In this document: positions 43,309 through 52,060 of the stretch, piece by piece
How the letters are laid out: every line of letters begins with the position of its first letter
How positions within the stretch are numbered: position 1 is the stretch's first letter
The notes under the pieces: generated by a model
Told to the model about the DNA's origin: nothing
Seen by the model: the letters and a program-made list of their open reading frames with translations, nothing else
The model's database searches: none
Made by a program: the position numbers and the translations under genes
DNA from: Pedobacter changchengzhani
GTDB taxonomy: Bacteria; Bacteroidota; Bacteroidia; Sphingobacteriales; Sphingobacteriaceae
Direction: 5' to 3'
Assembly (NCBI RefSeq): GCF_004354365.1
Contig: NZ_SJCY01000003.1
Span: 310,001 to 374,000 of the forward strand
DNA: 64,000 bases

Positions 43309-45681
43309 ATGTTATACCCTGAAAATTGTTTAGAGCGTTTAGGATTTGTAGAGATTAAGCAATTGATCAGTAAGCATTGTTTAAGTACAATGGGGCAAAC
43401 TATGGTTCAAAAAATGCAAGTAATTAATCGGTTTGATCAGATTGATAAATTTCTGCGCCAAACCAACGAGTTTAAAAGCATTATCGAGAACCAAGAACCG
43501 CTGCAAATAAACTCGTTTTTCGATATAAAATCTCTGGTGGAAAAAATTAGGGTAGAAGGTACTTATTTGCTAGAGGATGAATGGTTTCAGGTTTATACCT
43601 CTTTGCAAACCGTATTTTCTGTCCTTCGTTTTTTCGAAGAACGCGCAGAAACCTACCCCACTTTAGAAGCTTTATTTGAACATTTACCGATAGAGAAAAA
43701 CATTCTTCGTAAAATAGAAACCGTTATCGATGCGAAGGGCAAAATGAAACCCAATGCATCAAAAGAACTTCAAGAAATTACCAGTGCCATTGCTAAAACC
43801 GAGCAAGATGTGCGCAAGCGGATGGATTCTATTTATAAACAAGCGGTTGCAAATAATTGGGTTGCCGATGGAAGTTTAACCATTAGAGATGGTAGAATGT
43901 GTATCCCTGTTTTGGCAGAAAATAAGCGTAAACTGAAAGGATTTATTCACGACGAATCATCAACCGGACAAACCGTTTATATTGAGCCTGAAGAAGTATT
44001 TACGCTAAACAATAAGCTGCGCGATTTAGAATTTGACAAAAGGAGAGAAACCATAAAAATTTTAATTGCCTTAACTTCAGATCTTCGCCCTTTTTCTCCT
44101 TTATTATTATCTTATCACGGTTTTTTAACAAAGCTAGACTTTGTGCGTGCAAAAGCTTTATTTGCGATAGATATTGAAGCCGAAATGCCGATTTTGCTTA
44201 AAGAACCAAAAACGAGGTTGGTTAATGCGAGGCATCCACTTTTGTCGCTTTCTTTGTTGGTAGAGAAGAAGAGTGTAACGCCTTTAAATATTTATATCGA
44301 TACCGAAACTCGTATTGTATTGGTGTCAGGGCCGAATGCAGGTGGAAAATCTGTGTGCATGAAAACGGTTGGTTTATTGCAAATTATGTTGCAAACAGGT
44401 TTGTTAATTCCTGTTGATGAAAGGAGCGAAGTTGGAATTTTTGAAAACATTTTTGCTGATATTGGCGATGACCAATCGATCGAAAGTGATTTAAGTACGT
44501 ATAGCGCTCACTTAACTAAAATGCGGTATTTTGTAGAGCATGCATCGCCAAAAACATTGGTACTTATTGATGAATTTGGCACAGGAACCGACCCGCAGTT
44601 TGGTGGGCCAATGGCCGAAGCGGTTTTAGAGGTGTTAAATAATAAGAAAGTTAGGGGCGTAATTACCACCCACTATTCCAATCTTAAACTTTTTGCGGGT
44701 AATACGCCTGGTTTAGAAAATGCATCTATGCTTTTTGATAATTCCAAAATGAAGCCTCTTTATATTTTAGAAATGGGTAAACCCGGAAGTTCTTACGCCT
44801 TTGAAATTGCCCAAAATATTGGTTTGCCAAAAGAGGTTATTGAATTGGCTCGGCAAAAAACTGGTTCCAATCAAAACCGTGTAGATACCATGTTGGTTGA
44901 TTTAGAACGCGAAAAGAAAAACGTTTACGATACAAAAGTGAGTTTGGCAAACCAACAAAATAAAGCTAAAAATCTGGTTGCCGAAAATGAGAAGCTTAAA
45001 CTCTTTTTAGATGAAAATAGAAAGATTTTAATAAAGGAAGCCAAGCAAGAAGCGCAAGCCATTATAAAAAATGCCAATAAGTTAGTAGAAAATACCATTG
45101 CCGAAATTAAAGAAAAACAAGCCGACAAGGTGGCGACAAAAGAGTTGAGGCAGAATTTACAAAAGGAACTGGTTAAAAACCATACTCCAATCGAAAAGCC
45201 TAAACCACAGCCTGTTGTGTTGGGTGGCGAAATAGAAGTTGGCGACTATGTAAAATTTAACGACAGCGAAACCACGGGTTTGGTATTGGAAATTAACAGG
45301 AATGATTTAATTTTAGCCATGGGCGATTTACGCTCGGTCGTAAAGAAAAATAGGGTTCAAAAGATTAGCAATAAGCAAGCGAAGAAAGTAGTGCAAGGTA
45401 GTTCTTTCGCGGGGCGGATGAATGATGCTGTTTCTAACTTTAAGCCTGAACTGGATTTAAGGGGAAAACGTACTGAAGATGCACTTTTTGAAGTGGAGAA
45501 ATATTTAGATAAAGCCGTTATGCTTGGTTTTCCATCTATTAAGCTTATCCACGGTAAAGGTGACGGAATTTTACGGAAAATGATCAGGGAATATTTACGA
45601 AAATATAGTCAGGTAAATAGGATGGAAGATGAGCATGCAGATAGGGGCGGAGATGGAATAACGTATGTGTATCTGAATTAA
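43309..45681 (+). CDS. mutS2: Endonuclease MutS2
   Basis: 790 residues. It has a MutS-type core and clamp without the mismatch-recognition domain. Walker A is GPNAGGKS (341-348), with STYSAHLTKM and Walker B LVLIDEFGTGTDP. A coiled region (about 525-620, Lys/Glu/Ala rich) precedes the C-terminal Smr nuclease domain (LDLRGKRTEDALFEVEKYLD, IKLIHGKGDGILRKMIREYL). MutS2 proteins act on branched DNA or, in some bacteria, on collided ribosomes. Confidence 0.96.
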   Translation: MLYPENCLERLGFVEIKQLISKHCLSTMGQTMVQKMQVINRFDQIDKFLRQTNEFKSIIENQEPLQINSFFDIKSLVEKIRVEGTYLLEDEWFQVYTSLQTVFSVLRFFEERAETYPTLEALFEHLPIEKNILRKIETVIDAKGKMKPNASKELQEITSAIAKTEQDVRKRMDSIYKQAVANNWVADGSLTIRDGRMCIPVLAENKRKLKGFIHDESSTGQTVYIEPEEVFTLNNKLRDLEFDKRRETIKILIALTSDLRPFSPLLLSYHGFLTKLDFVRAKALFAIDIEAEMPILLKEPKTRLVNARHPLLSLSLLVEKKSVTPLNIYIDTETRIVLVSGPNAGGKSVCMKTVGLLQIMLQTGLLIPVDERSEVGIFENIFADIGDDQSIESDLSTYSAHLTKMRYFVEHASPKTLVLIDEFGTGTDPQFGGPMAEAVLEVLNNKKVRGVITTHYSNLKLFAGNTPGLENASMLFDNSKMKPLYILEMGKPGSSYAFEIAQNIGLPKEVIELARQKTGSNQNRVDTMLVDLEREKKNVYDTKVSLANQQNKAKNLVAENEKLKLFLDENRKILIKEAKQEAQAIIKNANKLVENTIAEIKEKQADKVATKELRQNLQKELVKNHTPIEKPKPQPVVLGGEIEVGDYVKFNDSETTGLVLEINRNDLILAMGDLRSVVKKNRVQKISNKQAKKVVQGSSFAGRMNDAVSNFKPELDLRGKRTEDALFEVEKYLDKAVMLGFPSIKLIHGKGDGILRKMIREYLRKYSQVNRMEDEHADRGGDGITYVYLN

Positions 45682-45863
45682 GCGAATTTAAATTTTGATT
45701 GGAGTTTTAAACTGATGGTTTTTCCTTGCGTTAGAGATAGGAGCGGCATCCCCCGATTTTTCTTCGGGGATACAGCGGATAGCCCGCCCGAACGCCCAAA
45801 AAAGTATTAAAATGAAACTAATTAAAGCTACAAAAAACAACTAAAGTAAATAAAAGACACAAT

Positions 45864-46028
45864 TTATTTCTTACTATTCGGACATTTTTTACAACGCTTG
45901 CCCTTTTTGTATTTTTCACAGCATTTCTTATGATCTGCCATGCAACTAAAAATAAATCCAATACCTTTCTGAAATTCCGGATCGGTAGGGATTATTTTCG
46001 AACTGTTATTTTCTTTTTCATCAAACAT
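45864..46028 (-). CDS. Small cysteine-rich protein
   Basis: 54 residues. It begins MFDEKENNSSKIIPTDPEFQ and ends with a basic Cys cluster, HKKCCEKYKKGKRCKKCPNS (C-C, then C-x2-C) after an earlier Cys in FIFSCMADHK. Codon structure and composition look genuine. Five Cys with His suggest a small zinc-binding or redox knot. It lies between mutS2 and the CoA-transferase genes. I do not recognise a family. Confidence 0.6.
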   Translation of the reverse strand: MFDEKENNSSKIIPTDPEFQKGIGFIFSCMADHKKCCEKYKKGKRCKKCPNSKK

Positions 46029-46110
46029 CGCAATACAAAGATAATAGTTATTTAGACTTATTCCAAATAGAATTTTGAAACTTAAGTTTTACTAAGCCTA
46101 TAGTTTTGTG

Positions 46111-46118
46111 TATTTTTG
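46111..46118 (+). promoter_or_regulatory. Bacteroidota -7 box for the CoA-transferase operon
   Basis: TATTTTTG 24 bp before the ATG; a second TAGTTTTG lies at 46101-46108. Confidence 0.55.
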
Positions 46119-46142
46119 AGCACTAACTAAATTATCCATGCT

Positions 46143-46844
46143 ATGATCAATAAAGTTGTTTCTAACGCCGAAGAAGCTATTCGCGATATTGTGGATGGTG
46201 TTACCATAATGCTTGGTGGTTTTGGTTTATGTGGCATTCCAGAAAATTGCATTAATGCCTTAGTCAAGAAGAAGATAAAAAATATAACCTGTATATCGAA
46301 TAATGCTGGTGTAGATGATTTTGGTATTGGCTTATTATTAAAACAGCACCAGGTTAAGAAAATGATTTCCTCTTACGTTGGTGAAAATGCCGAATTTGAA
46401 CGACAGTTGTTAAGTGGCGAGCTGGAGGTAGAACTTATTCCGCAGGGTACATTGGCCACTCGATGTATGGCCGCAGGTTATGGTATGCCTGCAATTTTTA
46501 CACCTGCCGGAGTTGGTACCGAGGTTGCCGAAGGTAAGGAAATTAGAAATTTTGATGGTAAAGATTATTTGTTGGAATATGCTTTTAATGCCGATTTTGC
46601 ATTGGTTAAAGCTTGGAAAGGCGATACCGCGGGTAATTTAATTTTCCGCTCGACAAGCAGAAATTTTAATCCGGTTATGGCTATGGCAGGTAAAATAACC
46701 ATCGCCGAAGTAGAAGAATTGGTAGAAGCGGGAGCATTAAATCCCGATCATATTCATACACCAGGTATTTATGTTCATCGAATTTTTCAGGGTGAGAATT
46801 ACGAGAAAAGAATAGAGCAGGTAACAGTGAGGAAAAGGGATTAA
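46143..46844 (+). CDS. 3-oxoacid CoA-transferase subunit A
   Basis: 233 residues. The class I CoA-transferase signature is [16 protein letters not shown], with the A-subunit motifs [15 protein letters not shown] and [13 protein letters not shown]. With subunit B downstream it moves CoA between succinyl-CoA and acetoacetate (ScoA/ScoB type), fitting ketone-body or leucine breakdown. That links loosely to the methylcrotonoyl-CoA carboxylase-like gene at 16.4 kb. Confidence 0.93.
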   Translation: MINKVVSNAEEAIRDIVDGVTIMLGGFGLCGIPENCINALVKKKIKNITCISNNAGVDDFGIGLLLKQHQVKKMISSYVGENAEFERQLLSGELEVELIPQGTLATRCMAAGYGMPAIFTPAGVGTEVAEGKEIRNFDGKDYLLEYAFNADFALVKAWKGDTAGNLIFRSTSRNFNPVMAMAGKITIAEVEELVEAGALNPDHIHTPGIYVHRIFQGENYEKRIEQVTVRKRD

Positions 46845-46996
46845 GGAGCAAAGACCAAAGAATAAAGATGGGGTTCAAAATCACATCTTGTGTTTTTAGT
46901 TTAAAGGATTAATAACATTAAAGAACAATAAATAGGTAAAAAAAATTCAAGCACTACTTTGTGTCTTTTGTGCCTTTGTGGTTAATAAGAATAGAA

Positions 46997-47656
46997 ATGT
47001 TGGATAAAGAAGGAATCGCGAAACGAATCGCTAAAGAAATTAAAGATGGTTACTATGTAAACTTAGGTATTGGCATTCCAACTTTGGTGGCAAATTATAT
47101 TCCAGAAGGTATAAATGTTGTTTTGCAATCTGAAAATGGTTTACTTGGCATGGGGCCTTTTCCTTTTGAAGGCGAAGAAGATGCCGATTTAATTAATGCA
47201 GGCAAACAAACCATTACTACGTTGCCTGGGTCTTCGATATTTGATTCTGCAATGAGTTTTGGAATGATTAGGTCTCAAAAAGTAGATTTAACAATTTTGG
47301 GCGCAATGGAAGTTTCTGAAAATGGCGATATTGCAAACTGGAAAATCCCCGGTAAAATGGTTAAAGGAATGGGTGGCGCAATGGATTTGGTAGCATCGGC
47401 AAAAAATATTATTGTGGCCATGCAACATATCAACAAACATGGAGAAAGCAAGCTTTTGCCGAACTGTACTTTACCTTTAACGGGAATTAAGTGTATTAAA
47501 AAAATTGTAACCGAGTTGGCTGTTTTAGATATTTTACCCGAAGGTGGATTTAAACTTTTAGAAAGAGCACCCGGTGTAACTGTAGAATTTATACAGCAAT
47601 CTACTTTAGGTAAATTAATTGTTGAAGGTGAAATTCCAGAGATGAAATTAGATTAA
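46997..47656 (+). CDS. 3-oxoacid CoA-transferase subunit B
   Basis: 219 residues from the ATG at 46997; a longer frame from 46961 adds a non-conserved leader. The catalytic glutamate sits in VVLQSENGLLGMGPFP, and GAMEVSENGDIANWKIPGKM is present. It is 152 bp from subunit A, an unusually large gap for this pair, filled with non-coding repeats of the AGAATAAAGA type. Confidence 0.93.
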   Translation: MLDKEGIAKRIAKEIKDGYYVNLGIGIPTLVANYIPEGINVVLQSENGLLGMGPFPFEGEEDADLINAGKQTITTLPGSSIFDSAMSFGMIRSQKVDLTILGAMEVSENGDIANWKIPGKMVKGMGGAMDLVASAKNIIVAMQHINKHGESKLLPNCTLPLTGIKCIKKIVTELAVLDILPEGGFKLLERAPGVTVEFIQQSTLGKLIVEGEIPEMKLD

Positions 47657-47674
47657 TTTTCGATACATAAAAGA

Positions 47675-48574
47675 ATGAAATCGAAAATAGATGTTAAGCT
47701 AATTTTAGCTTTTTTAGGCGTTGCATTAATTTGGGGCACAACCTATTTGGGTATTCGAATCGCCGTTCAAACTATTCCTGCGTGGTATGTTACCGCAATA
47801 AGGCAAACCATTGCTTGTTTAGTTATTCTAGTAATTTTAATTAAACAAAATGAATTTAAATGGATTGGATGGTCGAATTTAAAAAGACAGCTGATACTTT
47901 CTTTACTAATGGTTGTAATTGCAAATGGGATGACAACTGTGGCCGAGAAGACCATTCCGAGCGGATTAACCTCATTAATAAATTCTTTAACACCCTTGCT
48001 AATTTTTATCGGTTGCGTGATAGTTGGTTTGCAAAAAGCGACTTTAAAAGGCATTATTGGTGTCGTAATTGGTTTCTTGGGTGTTGTATTTATTTTTAGA
48101 AATGGGATTAGTGATTTGTTTGATGTTGGTTACCGAAATGGCATTATATCCCTTTGTATAGCCGTAACCGGGTGGACGCTTGGTACAATTTATTCTAAAA
48201 AGCACAGCGCAAAACCTCAGTATATTTTTCTAAATCTATTTTACCAATTTGCATTTGCAGCGGTTGTACAATTTATCATCGCCTATATTTTTTCTGGTGT
48301 GCCACTTGTTGCATCTTGGAGTGCTCATAGTATGTTAGCGATGGTATATTTAGCTGTGTTTGGTTCGGTATTGGGTTTTTTCTGTTATCACTACGCGTTG
48401 AAAAGAGCTTCAGCTTCTGATGTTTCCATTTTAACTTATTTTAATACCGTTATCGCCATATTTTTGGGTTGGTTAATACTTAACGAAGAAGTAAGTATTG
48501 ATTTAATTATTGCTACTGTTTTAATTATTGTAGGGGTTTTTATTACGAATTATAAAAAGCGACAGGTTATTTAA
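47675..48574 (+). CDS. EamA-family (DMT) transporter
   Basis: 299 residues, about ten membrane helices in two EamA repeats (N half from ILAFLGVALIWGTTYLGIRI, C half with LAVFGSVLGFFCYHYALKRA). It is an inner-membrane metabolite exporter; the substrate is not predictable. It starts 18 bp after subunit B. Confidence 0.92.
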   Translation: MKSKIDVKLILAFLGVALIWGTTYLGIRIAVQTIPAWYVTAIRQTIACLVILVILIKQNEFKWIGWSNLKRQLILSLLMVVIANGMTTVAEKTIPSGLTSLINSLTPLLIFIGCVIVGLQKATLKGIIGVVIGFLGVVFIFRNGISDLFDVGYRNGIISLCIAVTGWTLGTIYSKKHSAKPQYIFLNLFYQFAFAAVVQFIIAYIFSGVPLVASWSAHSMLAMVYLAVFGSVLGFFCYHYALKRASASDVSILTYFNTVIAIFLGWLILNEEVSIDLIIATVLIIVGVFITNYKKRQVI

Positions 48575-48639
48575 GTTGCTTAACTCTAGTTACGTGTAAT
48601 CATTTTTCGAATATGGATTTTCTTCCTTTGGTAGCGCAT

Positions 48640-48800
48640 ATAAAGCAACTTTTAAAGCAATTAACAGGTTTGTCGTTTGCCTTAGGATTTCCGTTTTCAC
48701 GGGAATGACGAGCGCTCTAAACCGCATATTCCTTTACTCTCGCGTCCTTCCCGCGTAGGCGGGAATCCTACAAGCAACAGTTAGGTGTTTTTCGCTTTAA
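48640..48800. repeat. Dispersed GC-rich extragenic repeats
   Basis: CGTTTTCACGGGAATGACGA and TTCCCGCGTAGGCGGGAATC are members of the same scattered palindrome family as at 8744. The rest of 48575-48948 has no gene. Confidence 0.6.
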
Positions 48801-48948
48801 ATCCTAGTTACACTGGATAGTATTGTAAGAAATAGCCGTGCTTTTTTTGACTTTCACAAAATTATCATACTCTTTTAAATCTTACCTTTAAAAAAGAAGC
48901 ACAATATTTAAATTTATAACTTAAGGAAATATTTCATTACCTTCAATA

Positions 48949-50229
48949 ATGAATTTTCCGGAAGACTTTCTACATTACGTTTGGCAATTTAAATCGTTTA
49001 ACTTTAATGATTTAAGAACTTCTGATGGCGCTGAATTAGGTATTGTACATTCGGGATTATGGAATAAAAATTCGGGTCCGGATTTTAACAACGGTAAAGT
49101 TAAAATTGGCGAAACGATTTGGGCAGGAAACATCGAAATTCATTTAAAATCGTCTGATTGGATCAAGCATAATCATCAAAACGATAAAGCTTATGAAAAT
49201 GTAATTCTCCACGTTGTTTACGAAAATGATGTAGATGTACACAGAATTGATGGCACGCTATTGCCTGTTTTAGAGTTGAAAAATAGGATTTCTAATGATC
49301 TCGTCGAAAAATATGAAACACTTTTTTTGACACTTAATGATTTTCCTTGTAGCGCTCAAATCGCATCTGTTGATCCATTTATAATCAAATCATTTCTCTC
49401 TAGAACTTTAATTGAACGTTTCGAAGAAAAAACGCTCGCGGTTTTAGAAACTTTGGAAGAGCTTAATGGTAATTGGGACGAAACATTTTATCGGTTTCTG
49501 GCAAGAAACTTTGGCTTTAAAGTAAATGCCCTGCCCTTCGAGCTTTTTGCGAAAGCAATTCCTCAAAACATTTACGCCAAGCATAAAAATAACCTGTTGC
49601 AAATAGAAGCCCTCGTTTTTGGCGCTTCGGGTTTTTTAAAAGATGATTTTAAAGAAGATTATCCAAATCAATTGAAGAAAGAGTTTCAGTTTTTACAACA
49701 GAAATATGATATAAAACCCGTAGAAGTTTCCGTTTGGAAGTTTATGCGCATGAGGCCACAAAACTTTCCAACATTACGGTTGGCGCAATTTGCTGCGCTT
49801 ATCGTTAATTCCAATCATTTGCTCTCTAAAATAATTGAAATAAAGGATGTAAAAGTGCTAAGAAATCTGTTCGAAAACTTACCTGTAAATCCATTTTGGA
49901 AAACCCATTATCACTTTAAAAAGGTGGTTGCTGATGTGAGTTTACAAATCGGGAAAACATCTATCGATAATGTTTTGCTCAATACATTCGCGTTATTCCT
50001 ATTTGCTTATGGTAAGTACAATGGCACGCAAGATTTTATTAATAGAGCGATTCAATTGTTAGAGAGCTTACCGGCAGAAGAAAACGCAATTACGAACAAA
50101 TTTGTTCAAGCTGGTGTAGTGTTAGAAAATGCTTTTACTTCACAAGGCATTTTACAGTTAAAAAAGCAATATTGTAATCATAAAAAATGTTTATCTTGTG
50201 GCATTGGCATTAAAATTATAAAGCAATAA
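48949..50229 (+). CDS. DUF2851 family protein
   Basis: 426 residues. The N-terminus MNFPEDFLHYVWQFKSFN, then GLWNKNSGPDFNNGKVKIGE and AGNIEIHLKSSDW, are hallmarks of DUF2851, a Bacteroidota family of unknown function. A small Cys/His cluster ends the protein (CNHKKCLSCGIGI), suggesting metal binding. No signal peptide. Confidence 0.9.
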   Translation: MNFPEDFLHYVWQFKSFNFNDLRTSDGAELGIVHSGLWNKNSGPDFNNGKVKIGETIWAGNIEIHLKSSDWIKHNHQNDKAYENVILHVVYENDVDVHRIDGTLLPVLELKNRISNDLVEKYETLFLTLNDFPCSAQIASVDPFIIKSFLSRTLIERFEEKTLAVLETLEELNGNWDETFYRFLARNFGFKVNALPFELFAKAIPQNIYAKHKNNLLQIEALVFGASGFLKDDFKEDYPNQLKKEFQFLQQKYDIKPVEVSVWKFMRMRPQNFPTLRLAQFAALIVNSNHLLSKIIEIKDVKVLRNLFENLPVNPFWKTHYHFKKVVADVSLQIGKTSIDNVLLNTFALFLFAYGKYNGTQDFINRAIQLLESLPAEENAITNKFVQAGVVLENAFTSQGILQLKKQYCNHKKCLSCGIGIKIIKQ

Positions 50230-50285
50230 CAGCTAAATTATGGTGAATTGCGAAACTTTATGGCAAAAAAATAGTTTAAATAATT

Positions 50286-50501
50286 ATGGAGTTTCCGCAC
50301 GAATTAAAAGATCTTTTTCCAAACCAAATTGTTGAAGTTAGGGGTAATGCTGATGCATTAACTTTAATTTTGAATAATGAAGTTGACGTTGAAAAATTCA
50401 AAAAGACCCTTAAACAAAAGTTTTTTAATTTAGAAGAAAAGATAACGCTGTTTTTAAGGCATGAAGGCAAACAGGATTTTGAAAAATTTATTTTGCAGTA
50501 A
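50286..50501 (+). CDS. Small conserved hypothetical protein
   Basis: 71 residues, MEFPHELKDLFPNQIVEVRG onward, charged and alpha/beta in character, no membrane segment. It lies 56 bp after the DUF2851 gene on the same strand. Family not recognised. Confidence 0.6.
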   Translation: MEFPHELKDLFPNQIVEVRGNADALTLILNNEVDVEKFKKTLKQKFFNLEEKITLFLRHEGKQDFEKFILQ

Positions 50502-50627
50502 AATAGAAGGTTTATAAATATCTTTCAAAAATTTGTCGAATATTATTTTTAAATTTAGAAACATTATTTCCAGTAAATTTTTTCTTATAAATATTTGTCT
50601 TAAAGGTTATTGTAAAAATTATTCAAG

Positions 50628-50849
50628 ATGTTTCAACGGATTATAACCTACTTCGAGCAACAGAGTTTTGGTGTTTCAACTTATTTGGCGAACAAGCTAA
50701 ATATGAGCACATCCAAAGTACGGCTATTTTTTATTTATTCGTCATTCTTGGCGGTAGGGTTTCCTATACTTTTCTATTTTTTAGCTGCTATCGTACTAGA
50801 TATCAGGTCGTATATGAAGAAAATGAGATCAAGGGTTTTTGAGCTTTAA
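50628..50849 (+). CDS. PspC-domain membrane protein
   Basis: 73 residues. A PspC fold: the N-terminal amphipathic part GVSTYLANKLNMSTSKVRLF is followed by one hydrophobic segment (FIYSSFLAVGFPILFYFLAA). PspC proteins take part in envelope-stress sensing elsewhere; here it stands alone. Confidence 0.85.
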   Translation: MFQRIITYFEQQSFGVSTYLANKLNMSTSKVRLFFIYSSFLAVGFPILFYFLAAIVLDIRSYMKKMRSRVFEL

Positions 50850-50858
50850 CCCCCAACC

Positions 50859-51066
50859 CCTAAAGGGGAGCTGTGTAGCGTTAATAATTGAGTAAGTTTA
50901 GTGAATTTTCATCCGAAGTGCATAAAACACTCGCTATTTCCATCTTCCATTTAACCTCAACTCCTAAAGGGGAGCTGTATAGCGTTAATAACTGAATAAG
51001 CTTAGTGAATTTTCATCCGAAGTGCATAAAACACTCGCTATTTCCATCTTGCTTTTAGTTCCCCCT
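50859..51066. repeat. Two tandem copies of a 104-bp repeat
   Basis: Copies start at 50859 and 50963 with CCTAAAGGGGAGCTGT. Both run through GTGAATTTTCATCCGAAGTG and AAAACACTCGCTATTTCCAT. An inverted CCCCCTTTAGGGGG closes the array at about 51061-51074. Confidence 0.85.
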
Positions 51067-51083
51067 TTAGGGGGCTAGGGGCT

Positions 51084-51737
51084 TTAATCCACCTGTAAAA
51101 TCTCTGCTATTTCGTTAAAGCCCTTTTCTGAAGCTAAATCAGCAGGCAATTTTCCGCCTTCCATGCGCAAACTAACATCGGCCCCATGTTCTAGCAACAA
51201 AATAATTATTTCGATATTACCCATTTGCGCCGCAGTGTGCAGAGGCGTTAAACCTGCTTTTTGACATACATTAGGATATGCGCCAGCATCTAAAAGCATT
51301 TTAGTGATATTTATGTTATTGGCGGCAACAGCCGAATGGATTGGGAAAACATTAAACCCGTTTTTAGATGAAACGTTTACATCAGCACCCTTCAGTACCA
51401 AAAAACGAGCTAAATCTTCGTGAGCGAAATAACACGCTAAACCTAAAGGTGTAAACCCATCGTCAGAAAAAGAATTAATTTGATTAGGATGTTGGAAAAT
51501 TAATAACGTAGCGTCATCAAATTTTCCAACTGCACAAGCTTCAAACAAGGTTAAATGATCGATAAATTCTACAACTATATTCGCAATTTCTTGCTTCTGA
51601 TAATAACAGGCAAGTAATAACGGCGATATTTTTTGCGACGTAACTTGTTGGGCCAGCGATGGGTTTTGTAATAGGATATCTTTAACAGCCTGTATATTTC
51701 CGGCTTCAATCTGTTCTTCGAGCTGCGTAATGTTCAT
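51084..51737 (-). CDS. Ankyrin-repeat protein
   Basis: 217 residues, about five ankyrin repeats (DGFTPLGLACYFAHEDLARF, KAGLTPLHTAAQMGNIEIII and similar). No signal peptide, so a cytoplasmic protein-protein interaction module. Partner unknown. Confidence 0.9.
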   Translation of the reverse strand: MNITQLEEQIEAGNIQAVKDILLQNPSLAQQVTSQKISPLLLACYYQKQEIANIVVEFIDHLTLFEACAVGKFDDATLLIFQHPNQINSFSDDGFTPLGLACYFAHEDLARFLVLKGADVNVSSKNGFNVFPIHSAVAANNINITKMLLDAGAYPNVCQKAGLTPLHTAAQMGNIEIIILLLEHGADVSLRMEGGKLPADLASEKGFNEIAEILQVD

Positions 51738-51788
51738 GCTAAAAATCTAGTTTTTAAAATCGTTTCAAATTAGCAATTTATTTATAAT

Positions 51789-51825
51789 AAAAAAATCCCG
51801 TTTTGTCGGCTGGACAAAACGGGAT
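51789..51825 (-). terminator. Strong leftward hairpin terminator with no obvious gene to end
   Basis: ATCCCGTTTTGTC and GACAAAACGGGAT form a perfect 13-bp stem with a 5-nt loop. The T-run lies on the minus strand, so it ends leftward transcription. Nothing to its right is coded leftward. The rest of 51738-52060 holds only the ftsK promoter region. Confidence 0.75.
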
Positions 51826-52027
51826 AAAACTTAAAAAACTCTTATTTAACTTCTAAACGCAACTACAATGTAGTTTAATAGTCAGACTTACATTTGAAAC
51901 TTTGGTTTAATTAAGAAAAAATATTTTAAAGATTGTTCAATACCGGTATTTGGGTTACTGTAATAGCTTTTTGCTATTTAATTTGGTGGTGTTGCATAAA
52001 ACTGGTTATAGATATGAGTATATGTTT

Positions 52028-52035
52028 TATATTTG
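52028..52035 (+). promoter_or_regulatory. Bacteroidota -7 box for ftsK
   Basis: TATATTTG 26 bp before the ATG at 52061. It supports that start over the longer frame from 51950. Confidence 0.6.
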
Positions 52036-52060
52036 CTTACTAATAAACTTACAACAGAAG

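Noticed and set aside
51943..51975. Fifth ECF motif (GGGTTAC before ftsK)
   Set aside because: GGGTTAC is present, but the -10 part reads CTATTTA rather than GTATTAA; ftsK already has a better TATATTTG box at 52028.
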